From positions 55,956 to 119,955 of the forward strand of contig LSIB01000126.1 in assembly GCA_001556025.1 (NCBI GenBank): a stretch of DNA of 64,000 bases, written 5' to 3'. Position 1 is the first letter of the stretch. Every line of letters starts with the position of its first letter. The position numbers were made by a program, and so were the translations under genes. Source of the stretch: Rhizobiales bacterium CCH3-A5. GTDB lineage: Bacteria; Pseudomonadota; Alphaproteobacteria; Rhizobiales; Beijerinckiaceae. Below the pieces are notes generated by a model. It was not told the origin of the DNA and made no database searches. It saw only the letters and a list, made by a program, of their open reading frames with translations. Positions 16,239-24,778 of this stretch are shown piece after piece.

Positions 16239-17408
16239 TCAGCCGAGCCGGAAGACCGGCCGCAGACTGAGCCCGATCGCGCTGCCGATGAAGGCCGCCG
16301 CGACCCAGACCCAGCCCGACAGACTGCCCGAGGCCAGCGCTGAAAAATACGCGCCGATATTGCAGCCATCCGACAGCCGCGCGCCATAACCCATCAGGAA
16401 GCCGCCGAGCGCGGCCCCGAGCCAGGCGCGGCCGCCGCCGCCGCTGGTGGGGGCAAAGCGCGCGCTTAGGCCCGCCGCAAGCGTCGCACCCGCGACGATG
16501 CCGAAATCCATCACCGAGGTGATGTCGGCAAACACGCTGGCCGAGAGCGGGCCGGAATTGCCCTGCCAATAGAGCCAACCAGCGGGCGCAAAGCCGATGG
16601 CGGCGGCTAACTTCGAGCCCCAGAGCGTGAAGCCCGCCGTCTCGCCCCAGGGACGGCCGGCAAGGAGCAGGGTCAGCCCGCTCATGGCGGCGAGACCGAA
16701 CGCGCCCCAGGCCAGCGGCCAGGGCTGGAGAATCAATCCGCGCCATGTCGGCCGGGCAGCAGTAGGCGGCGCTGGGATGGCGCGGATGATCGTTGCGAAG
16801 ATCGCCAGATGCAAAGCGAGAGCCGCAGGCCAGCCGAGCCAATCCTGCGTCGCGCCGCTCTGCCAGGCCGGCAGCCGCCACCAGAAGCCGAGATGGGCCG
16901 CCCCGACGACCGAGCCGAGGATGAAGAAGGCGAGCGTCATGACGAGCCGGGCATTGCCGCCGCCGAGCGCAAACAACGTGCCCGAGGCGCAGCCGCCGCC
17001 GATCTGCATGCCGATGCCGAAGAGCACCGCGCCGATGATGAAGGAGATACCGATCGGCGTGACGAAGCCGTTCAGCGGCAGGCCGAAGGCGCTGCCCTGC
17101 GCCAGCAGCGGGAAGAAGACGAGGCTCGTCAGCGCCAGCGCCATGGCCTGCGCGCGAAAGCCGGAAAAATCGCGCCGCTCCAGCGCCGCGCGAAAACTGC
17201 CGGCGAAGCCGAAGGTGGCCTGGAACAGGACGAACCCCAGCCCGCCACCGACAAGCGCGAGCAGCGGCACGCGCCAGTTTGCGCCATTCAGCGCGGCCAA
17301 AAGGGCGATGGCGGCGAGCGCGACCGCCGCGCAGCAGACGACGACGCCCTGCGGTCGCGGCAGGACGCGCGGCGTCCGGTGGAGCGATGGCGTTCCGGCG
17401 ATGGTCAT
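16239..17408 (-). CDS. second YeeE/YedE-family sulfur transporter (SoxT2/TsuA-like)
   Basis: 389 aa with about ten hydrophobic segments. Cysteine signatures GGGCASGTLFALGGG in the middle and SDGCNIGAYFSALASG near the C-terminus correspond to the thiosulfate path in TsuA (YeeE). The N-terminal 25 residues are a polar extension before the first helix. It is longer than, and clearly different from, the SoxT-like protein at 13691-14761, so the island has two fused and one split YeeE systems. Divergent from the DUF302 gene, with a 151-base gap. Confidence 0.85.
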   Translation of the reverse strand: MTIAGTPSLHRTPRVLPRPQGVVVCCAAVALAAIALLAALNGANWRVPLLALVGGGLGFVLFQATFGFAGSFRAALERRDFSGFRAQAMALALTSLVFFPLLAQGSAFGLPLNGFVTPIGISFIIGAVLFGIGMQIGGGCASGTLFALGGGNARLVMTLAFFILGSVVGAAHLGFWWRLPAWQSGATQDWLGWPAALALHLAIFATIIRAIPAPPTAARPTWRGLILQPWPLAWGAFGLAAMSGLTLLLAGRPWGETAGFTLWGSKLAAAIGFAPAGWLYWQGNSGPLSASVFADITSVMDFGIVAGATLAAGLSARFAPTSGGGGRAWLGAALGGFLMGYGARLSDGCNIGAYFSALASGSLSGWVWVAAAFIGSAIGLSLRPVFRLG

Positions 17409-17559
17409 GCATCAGCTCCTTTCGCTTGCGCAATGACGGCCCTTGCGCTCGCGGTGAAGTCACGAAGTGGCGAAGCCGGCGACACCCGACCGGCGTCACG
17501 CGATAGTGAGCCCCGGTTGAAGGCGCAGCGTTCTATCGGGAGCCGCAGAGGAGGACGCC

Positions 17560-18048
17560 ATGTCAGAGTCACCCGATCGTCGTCGCATCCTGAAGGCGCT
17601 GGCGCTTGGCGCTGCGCCGGCCGTGATCGCAGCTCGGCCCGCCCGCGCGCAGGTCGATGCCGGCTACCGCGTCGTTCCCTCGACATTGCCGTTCGCGAGG
17701 CTGGAGGAGGCCGTCGCCGCCGCGATCAAGGCCGCGGGAATGAACGCGGTGACGCGCGCATCCGCCAGCGACGGGGCGCGCGCGCGCGGCGTGACGATCC
17801 GGGGCGACATCGTCTTCGGCGTCTTCCGCAACGATTTCGCGGTGCGGATGCTCGCGGCCAATGTCGACGCCGCCATCGAGGCCCCGGTCAGGCTCCATCT
17901 CGTCGAGGAGCCGGACGGCACGACGAGCATTCGCTACCATCTGCCGAGCGCCGTGTTCGGCCAGTATGAGGGCGACGCGATCAAGGCGATCGGCCGCGAA
18001 CTCGATCCGATCTTCGCGAAGATCGTGGCCGAGGCCGTGGCCGGCTGA
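17560..18048 (+). CDS. Tat-exported DUF302 protein
   Basis: 162 aa with GAGGACGCC before the ATG. The signal is RRRILKALALGAAPAVIAA, a Tat-like leader ending at ARAQVDAG. The mature part is one DUF302 domain: the FARLEEAVAAAIKAAGM helix, then FGVFRNDFAVRMLAAN and PVRLHLVEEPDGTTSIRYHLPS, close to the family pattern (P-x-R-x-x-x-x-E). Function of DUF302 is unknown; it is frequently found near sox and c-type cytochrome genes. Convergent with soxX, 7 bases apart. Confidence 0.82.
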   Translation: MSESPDRRRILKALALGAAPAVIAARPARAQVDAGYRVVPSTLPFARLEEAVAAAIKAAGMNAVTRASASDGARARGVTIRGDIVFGVFRNDFAVRMLAANVDAAIEAPVRLHLVEEPDGTTSIRYHLPSAVFGQYEGDAIKAIGRELDPIFAKIVAEAVAG

Positions 18049-18055
18049 GCGAAAC

Positions 18056-18667
18056 CTATTTGTTCACCGGCGATTCCGGATCGAACAGATAGGCCATCAC
18101 GTCCTTGATCTGCTGCTCGTCGAGCACCTTGTTGGAGCCGAAGCGCGGCATGTTCGAGCAGGGCACCACCGCCATCGAGTTGTAGATCTTGGTGTAGGCG
18201 TCCTTCATCGCAGCAGCGTCGTATTTGCGGTCCTTGCCATAGGCGGCCAGACTCGGACCCAGCGTGCCGTAGCTGACCTCCTTGGGGTCGAGCTGGTGGC
18301 AGGCGAAGCAGTTGCCGCCCGCGACCGTGCCCGGCGGGTCGGAGAACTGCCCGCCCCGGCCGTTATTGGCGACCGAATAGCCCTTCTTCCAGTCGCCCAG
18401 CAGCTTGCCGTCGGCGGGATACACGACCTTGGCGAGCTCGCGCTTGATGATCGCGTCCGATTCGGCCGAGGAGGCGTTGTTGCGCGTCACGTTGCAGACG
18501 CTCAGCGATTCGTCAGGCGCAATGCGCGCCTGCCATTCGGGCGAGGCCTTGCCGAAGGTCGATTTGACATAGGCCTCGACAGTGGCCGGGCTCGGCTTCT
18601 GCTGGGCCGAAGCCGGGCCTGCCAGCAGGAGGGCGGCGAAGGCGGCGACGAAAACGGTTTTGTTCAT
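18056..18667 (-). CDS. soxX: SoxX, c-type cytochrome subunit of SoxXA
   Basis: 203 aa with a Sec signal (about residues 1-21, cut at ASAQQ). Single heme site C120-F-A-C123-H124 with a probable axial Met in PCSNMPRFG (M173). With SoxA it forms the L-cysteine S-thiosulfotransferase that attaches thiosulfate to the SoxY carrier cysteine. It has an N-terminal extension typical of the longer alphaproteobacterial type (V-x-x-Y-V-x-S-x-F-G-K). Follows soxA in the same direction, 13 bases away; the soxXA pair is divergent from soxYZBCD. Confidence 0.95.
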   Translation of the reverse strand: MNKTVFVAAFAALLLAGPASAQQKPSPATVEAYVKSTFGKASPEWQARIAPDESLSVCNVTRNNASSAESDAIIKRELAKVVYPADGKLLGDWKKGYSVANNGRGGQFSDPPGTVAGGNCFACHQLDPKEVSYGTLGPSLAAYGKDRKYDAAAMKDAYTKIYNSMAVVPCSNMPRFGSNKVLDEQQIKDVMAYLFDPESPVNK

Positions 18668-18680
18668 CGGTTTCGTCCTC

Positions 18681-19514
18681 TCAGCGCTTGATCGACGGCA
18701 CGGCGATCTCGCCGCCGGCCGCCTGCTTCTGCAGGAAGACGGTCAGCGCGGTCAGGCTGTCGGAACCGTATTCGGGCACGGGCCAGCGCTGCTGGCGGTA
18801 GCAGTCCCAAAGCCGGTGCTGCATCGTCCGCAGCGCGCTCTGCGAGACGCGATAGGTCGGCCAGGAGGCCATCGTCGCCTGCGCCGTCGCGCCCTGGACG
18901 GAGAGGTTCGGCAGGCCCTGCAGGCGGATGCGCTTGCCCTCCTCGGCGTGGCAGGTCGCGCAGGAGAAATCCATCACGCCGCCGCGCCGGTAGAACAGTT
19001 CCTCGCCGACCGCCGCCATCTCCAGTTCCTTGGCGTGCTTGAGCTGCGGCTCGATCTTCATCCCACTCGACTTGTTGGCGATGAAGGCGGTCAGATCCTC
19101 CATGTCCGAGGCGCGGCCCGGGCCCGAGAAGCGCCGCGCCACGACATCCTTGGTGTCGAGGCCCTGGAGCTTGTCCATGCACCAGAGCAGGCGCTGCTCG
19201 GTGTCCATCACGCGATCGGAATCGGCGAAATAGCGCGGCAGCTTCGCAAACGCGCCTTCGAGCTTGCCCGGCCCCACGCCGAGATCGCAGCTTTCGAGCG
19301 AGACGTTCTTCGTGCCCCGCTTCTCGGCCCAGAGGGCCTCGCCACGGTCGACCGCCAGGAAGCCGGGGTTCGAGAACGGGTCCGACAGCATCTGCCGGTA
19401 GCGCTCGATCTCCTTCTCGCTGTCGTCTTGCGGCGGCGACTGCGCGGTGAGATGACCGGCGGCGAGCGTCATCGCGGCCGCCAGCACGGCCGCGCCGATG
19501 GTGGGGAGCTTCAT
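18681..19514 (-). CDS. soxA: SoxA, catalytic cytochrome subunit of SoxXA (monoheme type)
   Basis: 277 aa from the ATG at 19514 (AAGGGCTAGGG upstream), with a Sec signal ending near LTAQSPP. Only one CxxCH is present: C185-A-T-C188-H189. The position of the first heme of diheme SoxA is replaced by C76 (LESCDLG) and C112 (LLWCMDK), the disulfide arrangement known from Starkeya novella SoxA. The active-site cysteine that becomes a persulfide heme ligand is C238 ([13 protein letters not shown]). First gene of soxAX, 172 bases from the divergent soxY start. Confidence 0.95.
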   Translation of the reverse strand: MKLPTIGAAVLAAAMTLAAGHLTAQSPPQDDSEKEIERYRQMLSDPFSNPGFLAVDRGEALWAEKRGTKNVSLESCDLGVGPGKLEGAFAKLPRYFADSDRVMDTEQRLLWCMDKLQGLDTKDVVARRFSGPGRASDMEDLTAFIANKSSGMKIEPQLKHAKELEMAAVGEELFYRRGGVMDFSCATCHAEEGKRIRLQGLPNLSVQGATAQATMASWPTYRVSQSALRTMQHRLWDCYRQQRWPVPEYGSDSLTALTVFLQKQAAGGEIAVPSIKR

Positions 19515-19588
19515 CCCTAGCCCTTTCGTTTCCTCAAGCGGCCGCTTTTTGCGACCTTCGTTGCACATCCCTCTCTGTCGGAGGGACT

Positions 19589-19604
19589 TTACATTCACAG
19601 AAAA
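19589..19604. promoter_or_regulatory. imperfect ArsR-type site between soxA and soxY
   Basis: TTACATTCA at 19589-19597, identical to the left arm core of the palindrome at 13638-13673. It continues ATTC-N8-CAAT, one base off ATTC-N8-GAAT. It is the only candidate operator in the 172-base divergent soxAX/soxYZBCD promoter region, so both transcripts could be controlled here. Confidence 0.5.
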
Positions 19605-19686
19605 CAATATCACGATAGGTGAGAATGATCGCCAAGCGGCGCTGCCGTCAAGAGCGAAACAAGAATAGTTCGAAGGAGGAAATCCG

Positions 19687-20151
19687 ATGCCGCTCCGTTC
19701 CAACGGGCTCACCCGTCGCAGCACGATCACAGCCGGCGCGATGGCCGCCTTCGCGAGCCTGCTGGGCGCGCGCATGGCCCTCGCCGACGAGAAGGCGGTG
19801 ATGGCCGAGATCAAGAAGCTCTATGGCGACAAGCCCTTGGCCGAAGGCAAGATCAGGCTCGACATCCCCGAGATCGCCGAGAACGGGCTGGTCGTTCCGG
19901 TCAATGTCGAGGTCGACAGCCCGATGACGGAGGCCGACCATGTCAAGACCGTCCACATCTTCGCCGACGGCAATCCGCAACCCGGCATCGTCAGCTACAG
20001 CTTCACCCCGGCCTGCGGAAAGGCCTCGGCCGCGACCCGCATGCGGCTGGCCCAGACGCAGAACATCGTCTGCGTCGCCGAGATGTCGAACGGCTCGCTC
20101 CACATGGCCAAGGCCAACGTCAAGGTCACGATCGGCGGCTGCGGCGGCTGA
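19687..20151 (+). CDS. soxY: SoxY, sulfur-carrier subunit
   Basis: 154 aa with a strong AGGAGG eight bases before the ATG. The Tat signal [19 protein letters not shown] takes the folded SoxYZ complex to the periplasm. The C-terminus is the invariant GGCGG, whose cysteine (C152) on a swinging arm carries the thiosulfate, sulfane and sulfonate intermediates. The core beta sandwich shows [18 protein letters not shown]. First gene of soxYZBCD. Confidence 0.98.
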   Translation: MPLRSNGLTRRSTITAGAMAAFASLLGARMALADEKAVMAEIKKLYGDKPLAEGKIRLDIPEIAENGLVVPVNVEVDSPMTEADHVKTVHIFADGNPQPGIVSYSFTPACGKASAATRMRLAQTQNIVCVAEMSNGSLHMAKANVKVTIGGCGG

Positions 20152-20210
20152 TCCGGCCGTCGCTCGCACACGTCCGACCAGACCAACGAAATTCAGGTGA
20201 GGAAGCTCCC

Positions 20211-20540
20211 ATGACCACCAAGCCCACCCCTCGCGTCCGCGTTCCGGCCAAGGCGGCCGCCGGCGAGATGATCGAGATCAAGACGCTGATCTCGCACGAG
20301 ATGGAATCAGGCCAGCGCAAGGACGCGCAAGGCGCGACCATTCCGCGCAAGATCATCAACAGGTTCAGCGCGAGCTTCAACGGCAAGCCGGTCTTCTCGG
20401 CCGACTGGCATCCCGCGATCTCGGCCAACCCCTACCAGTCCTTCTTCTTCAAGGCGACGGAATCGGGCGAATTCACCTTCACCTGGAAGGATGACGACGG
20501 CTCCGAGTACACCTCGAAGAACAAGCTCGCCGTCGGCTGA
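20211..20540 (+). CDS. soxZ: SoxZ, sulfur-carrier chaperone subunit
   Basis: 109 aa, no signal peptide; exported in complex with SoxY by hitch-hiking on its Tat signal. It opens with the typical PRVRVPAKAAAGEMIEIKTL and has the conserved blocks ISHEMESGQRKD and GEFTFTWKDDDGSEYTS. SoxZ dimerises with SoxY to present the carrier cysteine arm. It begins 59 bases after soxY with AGGTGAGGAAG upstream. Confidence 0.98.
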   Translation: MTTKPTPRVRVPAKAAAGEMIEIKTLISHEMESGQRKDAQGATIPRKIINRFSASFNGKPVFSADWHPAISANPYQSFFFKATESGEFTFTWKDDDGSEYTSKNKLAVG

Positions 20541-20646
20541 GCCGTCAGCGCCCGCGTCAGCGGGCGGCCACCACCTGTCATCGATCAAGGCGCTGCCTCG
20601 TGCAGCGCCGATGGGCGGCACATGGCGTGCGCCCAAAGGGAAAGTC

Positions 20647-22344
20647 ATGGTCTCACGACGCGAATTCCTTCAGGCGACGGCGGCGGCGGCCGCGATCACG
20701 ACGGCTGCCGGGCTCGGCCCGCTCGGCCGCGCCGCGGCGCAGCAGAGGCTGGCGCAGGCCGATATCCTGCGCTTCGAACCGCTGGGCACAGTGACGATCC
20801 TGCACGTCACCGACATCCATGCGCAGTTGATGCCGCTGCACTTCCGCGAGCCCTCGATCAATCTCGGCGTCGGTCCGGCCAAGGGTCAGCCGCCGCATCT
20901 CGTCGATGCCGGGTTCCGGGCGCATTTCGAGATCGCCGCCGGCTCGCCCGACGCCTTCGCGCTGACCTCGGATGATTTCGTCTCGCTGGCGAAGACCTAC
21001 GGCAAGATGGGCGGCATGGACCGCGTCGCGACGCTGGTGAAGGCGGTCCGGGCCGAGCGCGGCGACGCCAAGGTGCTCCTGCTCGACGGCGGCGACACCT
21101 GGCAGGGAAGCTGGTCCTCGCTGCAGAGCAAGGGCCAGGACATGGTCGACGTCATGTCGGCGCTGAAGACCGACGCGATGGTCGGCCATTGGGAGTTCAC
21201 GCTCGGCGCAGACCGGGTGAAGGAGATCGCTGACGGTGCCTCCTTCGCCTTCCTGGCCCAGAACATCCGCGACACCGAGTGGAACGAGCCGGTCTTCGCG
21301 CCGCGGAAGGTCTTCGAGAAGGGCGGGGTCAAGGTCGCGGTGATCGGGCAGGCTTTGCCGCGAACGGCCATCGCCAATCCGCGCTGGATGTTCCCGAACT
21401 GGGAGTTCGGCATCCGCGAGGAGGAGATCCAGAAGCAGGTCGACGAGGCGCGGGCCGAAGGCGCGGCGATCGTGGTGCTGCTCTCCCACGACGGCTTCGA
21501 CGTCGACAAGAAGCTCGCCTCGCGGGTCAAGGGGCTCGACGTCATCCTGACCGCGCATACGCATGACGCGATGCCCGGCCTGACCCGGGTCGGCGACACA
21601 GTGCTTGTCGGCTCCGGCTCGCACGGCAAGTTCGTCTCGCGGCTCGATATTGCGACCAGCGGCGGCAGGGTTTCCGATATCCGCTTCAAGCTGATGCCGG
21701 TGTTCTCGGACGCGATCGCGCCCGACGCCGAGATGGCTTCGTTGATCGGAAAACAACGCGCGCCCTACGCCGCCGATCTCGTAAAGGAGATCGGCCGTAC
21801 GGACTCGCTGCTCTACCGGCGCGGCAACTTCAACGGCACCTTCGACGACCTGATCTGCGACGCCATGCTGAGCCAGCGCGACGCCGAGATCGCGCTGTCG
21901 CCGGGTTTCCGCTGGGGCGGCACGCTCCTGCCGGGAGACGCCATCACCTGGGAGGCGATCACCAACGCCACCGCGATCACCTATCCCAACTGCTACCGCA
22001 TGGAGATGACCGGCGCGCAGCTCAAGGAGATCCTCGAGGACGTCGCCGACAACATCTTCCATCCCGACCCCTACTTCCAGGGCGGCGGCGACATGGTCCG
22101 CATCGGCGGCATGGGCTACGCGATCGATGTCGGCAAGCCGATGGGCAGCCGCATCTCCGGCCTGACGCATCTGAAATCGGGCCAGCCGATCGAGGCTGGG
22201 AAAAAATACGTCGTCGCCGGCTGGGCCAGCGTCAACGAGGGCACGCAGGGCCCGCCGATCTGGGATGTGGTGCGCAACCACGTCGCCGCGACGAAAACCG
22301 TCACCATCAAGCCCAACGACGCGGTGAAGGTCACGGGCGCATGA
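20647..22344 (+). CDS. soxB: SoxB thiosulfohydrolase
   Basis: 565 aa from the ATG at 20647; the frame is open upstream without family similarity. Tat signal SRREFLQATAAAAAITTAAG. It is a dimanganese 5'-nucleotidase-like enzyme: D56/H58 in HVTDIHAQ, D in LLLDGGDTWQGSW, the SoxB-specific GHWEFTLG (in place of GNHEF), H in LLSHDGFDVD and HTHD in ILTAHTHDAMP. It hydrolyses sulfate from the SoxY-bound S-thiosulfonate and S-sulfonate. It lies between soxZ and soxC in the usual order, which supports a functional thiosulfate pathway. Confidence 0.98.
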   Translation: MVSRREFLQATAAAAAITTAAGLGPLGRAAAQQRLAQADILRFEPLGTVTILHVTDIHAQLMPLHFREPSINLGVGPAKGQPPHLVDAGFRAHFEIAAGSPDAFALTSDDFVSLAKTYGKMGGMDRVATLVKAVRAERGDAKVLLLDGGDTWQGSWSSLQSKGQDMVDVMSALKTDAMVGHWEFTLGADRVKEIADGASFAFLAQNIRDTEWNEPVFAPRKVFEKGGVKVAVIGQALPRTAIANPRWMFPNWEFGIREEEIQKQVDEARAEGAAIVVLLSHDGFDVDKKLASRVKGLDVILTAHTHDAMPGLTRVGDTVLVGSGSHGKFVSRLDIATSGGRVSDIRFKLMPVFSDAIAPDAEMASLIGKQRAPYAADLVKEIGRTDSLLYRRGNFNGTFDDLICDAMLSQRDAEIALSPGFRWGGTLLPGDAITWEAITNATAITYPNCYRMEMTGAQLKEILEDVADNIFHPDPYFQGGGDMVRIGGMGYAIDVGKPMGSRISGLTHLKSGQPIEAGKKYVVAGWASVNEGTQGPPIWDVVRNHVAATKTVTIKPNDAVKVTGA

Positions 22345-22390
22345 GCACCCGGTCCGCCTCCGCCCATCATCGAACAGAGGACACGACAGG

Positions 22391-23665
22391 ATGACCTCGC
22401 CTCTCAACGACGAGACACTGAGCCGCCGCCGCTTCCTCGGTGCGTCGACCGCGGCCGGCGCAGGTCTTGCCGCCGTCGGGGCGGCACGCGCGCAGGCCCC
22501 CGCGCCCGACCCGCTGATCACCGATGTCCAGGACTGGAACCGCTATCTCGGCGAGGGCGTCGACAAGCGGCCCTATGGCACGCCTTCGCGCTTCGAGAAG
22601 CACATCGTGCGCCGCGACGTCTCCTGGCTGACCGCCTCGCCCGAATCCTCGGTGAACTTCACGCCGCTTCACGAGCTCGACGGCATCATCACGCCGTCCG
22701 GGCTGTGCTTCGAGCGCCATCATGGCGGCATCGCCGATATCGACCCGGCCAATCACCGGCTTATGATCCACGGGCTGGTCGAGAAGCCGCTGGTCTTCAC
22801 CATGGAGGACATCAGACGCATGCCGCGCCAGAACCATGTCCATTTTCTCGAATGCGCGGCGAATTCAGGCATGGAGTGGCGGGGTGCGCAGCTCAATGGC
22901 TGCCAGTTCACGCACGGCATGGTCCATAACGTGATGTATACCGGAGTGCCGCTGAAACTGCTGCTGGCAGAGGCCGGGCTCAAATCGAACGCCAAATGGC
23001 TGATGCTGGAGGGGGCCGACTCCTCGGGCATGAACCGCTCGCTGCCGGTGATGAAGGCGCTCGACGACGTTCTGGTCGCCTTCGCGATGAACGGCGAGGC
23101 GCTGCGCCCCGAGCAGGGCTATCCGCTTCGCGCCGTCATTCCGGGCTGGGAAGGCAATCTCTGGGTCAAGTGGCTGCGCCGCATCGAAGCCGGCGACATG
23201 CCGTGGCAGGCGCGCGAGGAGACCTCGAAATACACCGACCTGCTCGCGGACGGCCGCTCGCGCCGCTACACCTTCATCATGGACGCCAAGTCGGTTGTGA
23301 CCAACCCGTCGCCGCAGGCGCCGCTGAAGCATAAGGGCCGCAACGTGCTTTCGGGCCTCGCCTGGTCGGGACGCGGCACGATCAGGCGCGTCGACGTCAC
23401 GCTCGATGGCGGCCGGAACTGGCAGGAGGCGCGGATCGACGGGCCGGTTCTCGATAAGTCGCTGACGCGCTTCTATGTCGATTTCGACTGGGCCGGTCAG
23501 GAGTTGCTGATCCAGTCCCGCGCCACGGATTCGACGGGCTATCTGCAGCCGACCAAGGACGAGTTGCGCAAGGTGCGCGGCGTCAACTCGATCTACCACA
23601 ATAACGGCATCCAGACCTGGCATGTGAAGGGCAACGGGGAGACCGAGAATGTCGAGATCGCCTAA
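22391..23665 (+). CDS. soxC: SoxC, molybdenum subunit of sulfane dehydrogenase
   Basis: 424 aa with a Tat signal SRRRFLGASTAAGAGLAAVG. It belongs to the sulfite oxidase fold family; the cysteine that binds the Mo cofactor is C155 (HFLECAANSGMEWRG). The second, Ig-like dimerisation domain begins near residue 300 (MDAKSVVTNPSP). SoxCD oxidises the sulfane sulfur left on SoxY by six electrons and its presence implies complete thiosulfate oxidation to sulfate without sulfur globules. Its 3' end overlaps soxD by 17 bases. Confidence 0.97.
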   Translation: MTSPLNDETLSRRRFLGASTAAGAGLAAVGAARAQAPAPDPLITDVQDWNRYLGEGVDKRPYGTPSRFEKHIVRRDVSWLTASPESSVNFTPLHELDGIITPSGLCFERHHGGIADIDPANHRLMIHGLVEKPLVFTMEDIRRMPRQNHVHFLECAANSGMEWRGAQLNGCQFTHGMVHNVMYTGVPLKLLLAEAGLKSNAKWLMLEGADSSGMNRSLPVMKALDDVLVAFAMNGEALRPEQGYPLRAVIPGWEGNLWVKWLRRIEAGDMPWQAREETSKYTDLLADGRSRRYTFIMDAKSVVTNPSPQAPLKHKGRNVLSGLAWSGRGTIRRVDVTLDGGRNWQEARIDGPVLDKSLTRFYVDFDWAGQELLIQSRATDSTGYLQPTKDELRKVRGVNSIYHNNGIQTWHVKGNGETENVEIA

Positions 23666-24365
23666 GGCCGTCCTTCTGGCCGCCCTGTCCGCCGTCGCCA
23701 TCGTGGTGGGCGGGCCGCTCGTGGCCCAGTCCCAGAAGCCCGGCGTCGCGAAACCTGCGGCGCAGGCAGCCGCGCACGCAAAACTCGGCATCGGCCGGCC
23801 TGCCCTCCCCGAAGAGATCAAGGCGTGGGACATCGACGTGCGGCCTGACGGGATGGGCCTGCCGCCCGGCAAGGGCACGGTGAGGCAGGGCGACGAACTG
23901 TTCCAGGCGCAATGCGCCAGTTGCCATGGCGAGTTCGGCCAGGGCAACGGACGCTGGCCGGTGCTGGCCGGCGGCCAGGGATCGCTCAAGGCAGACCGCC
24001 CGGAGAAGACGATCGGCTCGTTCTGGCCTGATCTGTCGACGGTCTATGACTACATCCGCCGCGCCATGCCCTATGGCAACGCGCAGTCGCTCAGCGCCGA
24101 CGAGACCTATGCGCTGACGGCGTATCTTCTCTATCTCAACGACATCGTGAAAGATGAGGAGTTCGAGCTGTCGGACAAGAACTTCACCACCGTGAAGCTG
24201 CCCAATGCCGGCTCATTCTACGACGACGATCGCGAGACGGCCGAAAAAGCGTTCTGGGGCAAGGAGCCTTGCATGAGAAACTGCAAGCCCGAGGCGAGGA
24301 TCACCGGTCGCGCCGCGGTGCTCGACGTCACCCCCGATTCGAAGTCGGCGCCGAAGGTCGACTGA
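23649..24365 (+). CDS. soxD: SoxD, cytochrome c subunit of sulfane dehydrogenase (short, monoheme)
   Basis: 238 aa with a Sec signal (about residues 1-26). One heme site: C89-A-S-C92-H93 with axial Met in RRAMPYGNAQ. The best-studied SoxD is about 380 aa with two hemes; this one ends after the first cytochrome domain and a cysteine pair (EPCMRNC), so it is the short monoheme form. Start overlaps soxC by 17 bases, and its stop overlaps the next cytochrome start (TGATG). It passes electrons from the SoxC molybdenum centre to a soluble cytochrome. Confidence 0.93.
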   Translation: MSRSPKAVLLAALSAVAIVVGGPLVAQSQKPGVAKPAAQAAAHAKLGIGRPALPEEIKAWDIDVRPDGMGLPPGKGTVRQGDELFQAQCASCHGEFGQGNGRWPVLAGGQGSLKADRPEKTIGSFWPDLSTVYDYIRRAMPYGNAQSLSADETYALTAYLLYLNDIVKDEEFELSDKNFTTVKLPNAGSFYDDDRETAEKAFWGKEPCMRNCKPEARITGRAAVLDVTPDSKSAPKVD

Positions 24366-24691
24366 TGCGTCAGGCTTCCCAGACGCCGGGCTGGTTCGGC
24401 TTCGTCGCTGCTGCTGCGCTTTCCGCGTCTCCGGCCATCGCGGCCGGCGACAGGGCGCTGGGCGAGTACCTCTCATCCGAATGCACCGCCTGCCACCAGA
24501 CCAGCGGCAGGCAGGTCGGCGGCATCCCGGCCATCGTCGGCTATCCGGCTGACCAGTTCATCGCGTTGATGGGGGCCTACAGGGACAAGCATCGCGAGAA
24601 TCAGGTCATGCAGACGATCGCCGCGCGGCTGACGCAGGAGGAGCTTCTCGCACTGGCCGCCTATTACGAGAGCCTCAAGCCGGAGAAATAG
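24365..24691 (+). CDS. small monoheme cytochrome c (FccA/SoxE-like)
   Basis: 108 aa with a Sec signal cut near AIAAG. Heme site C40-T-A-C43-H44, followed by GIPAIVGYPADQFIALMGAY and LTQEELLALAAYYESLKPEK, the C4/cytochrome 553-type half-domain seen in the FccA subunit of flavocytochrome c. Start overlaps the soxD stop by one base. The downstream flavoprotein gene (88 bases away) is its probable partner: together they are the SoxEF/FccAB sulfide dehydrogenase. It could alternatively accept electrons from SoxD. Confidence 0.88.
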   Translation: MRQASQTPGWFGFVAAAALSASPAIAAGDRALGEYLSSECTACHQTSGRQVGGIPAIVGYPADQFIALMGAYRDKHRENQVMQTIAARLTQEELLALAAYYESLKPEK

Positions 24692-24778
24692 ACACGCCAC
24701 ACAAGGTCGTGAGCCCAAGCAGAGCGCCGCAACAAGGCGTCAAAGTCCAACCATAAAAACCAGAGGGAGGGTCAAGCC

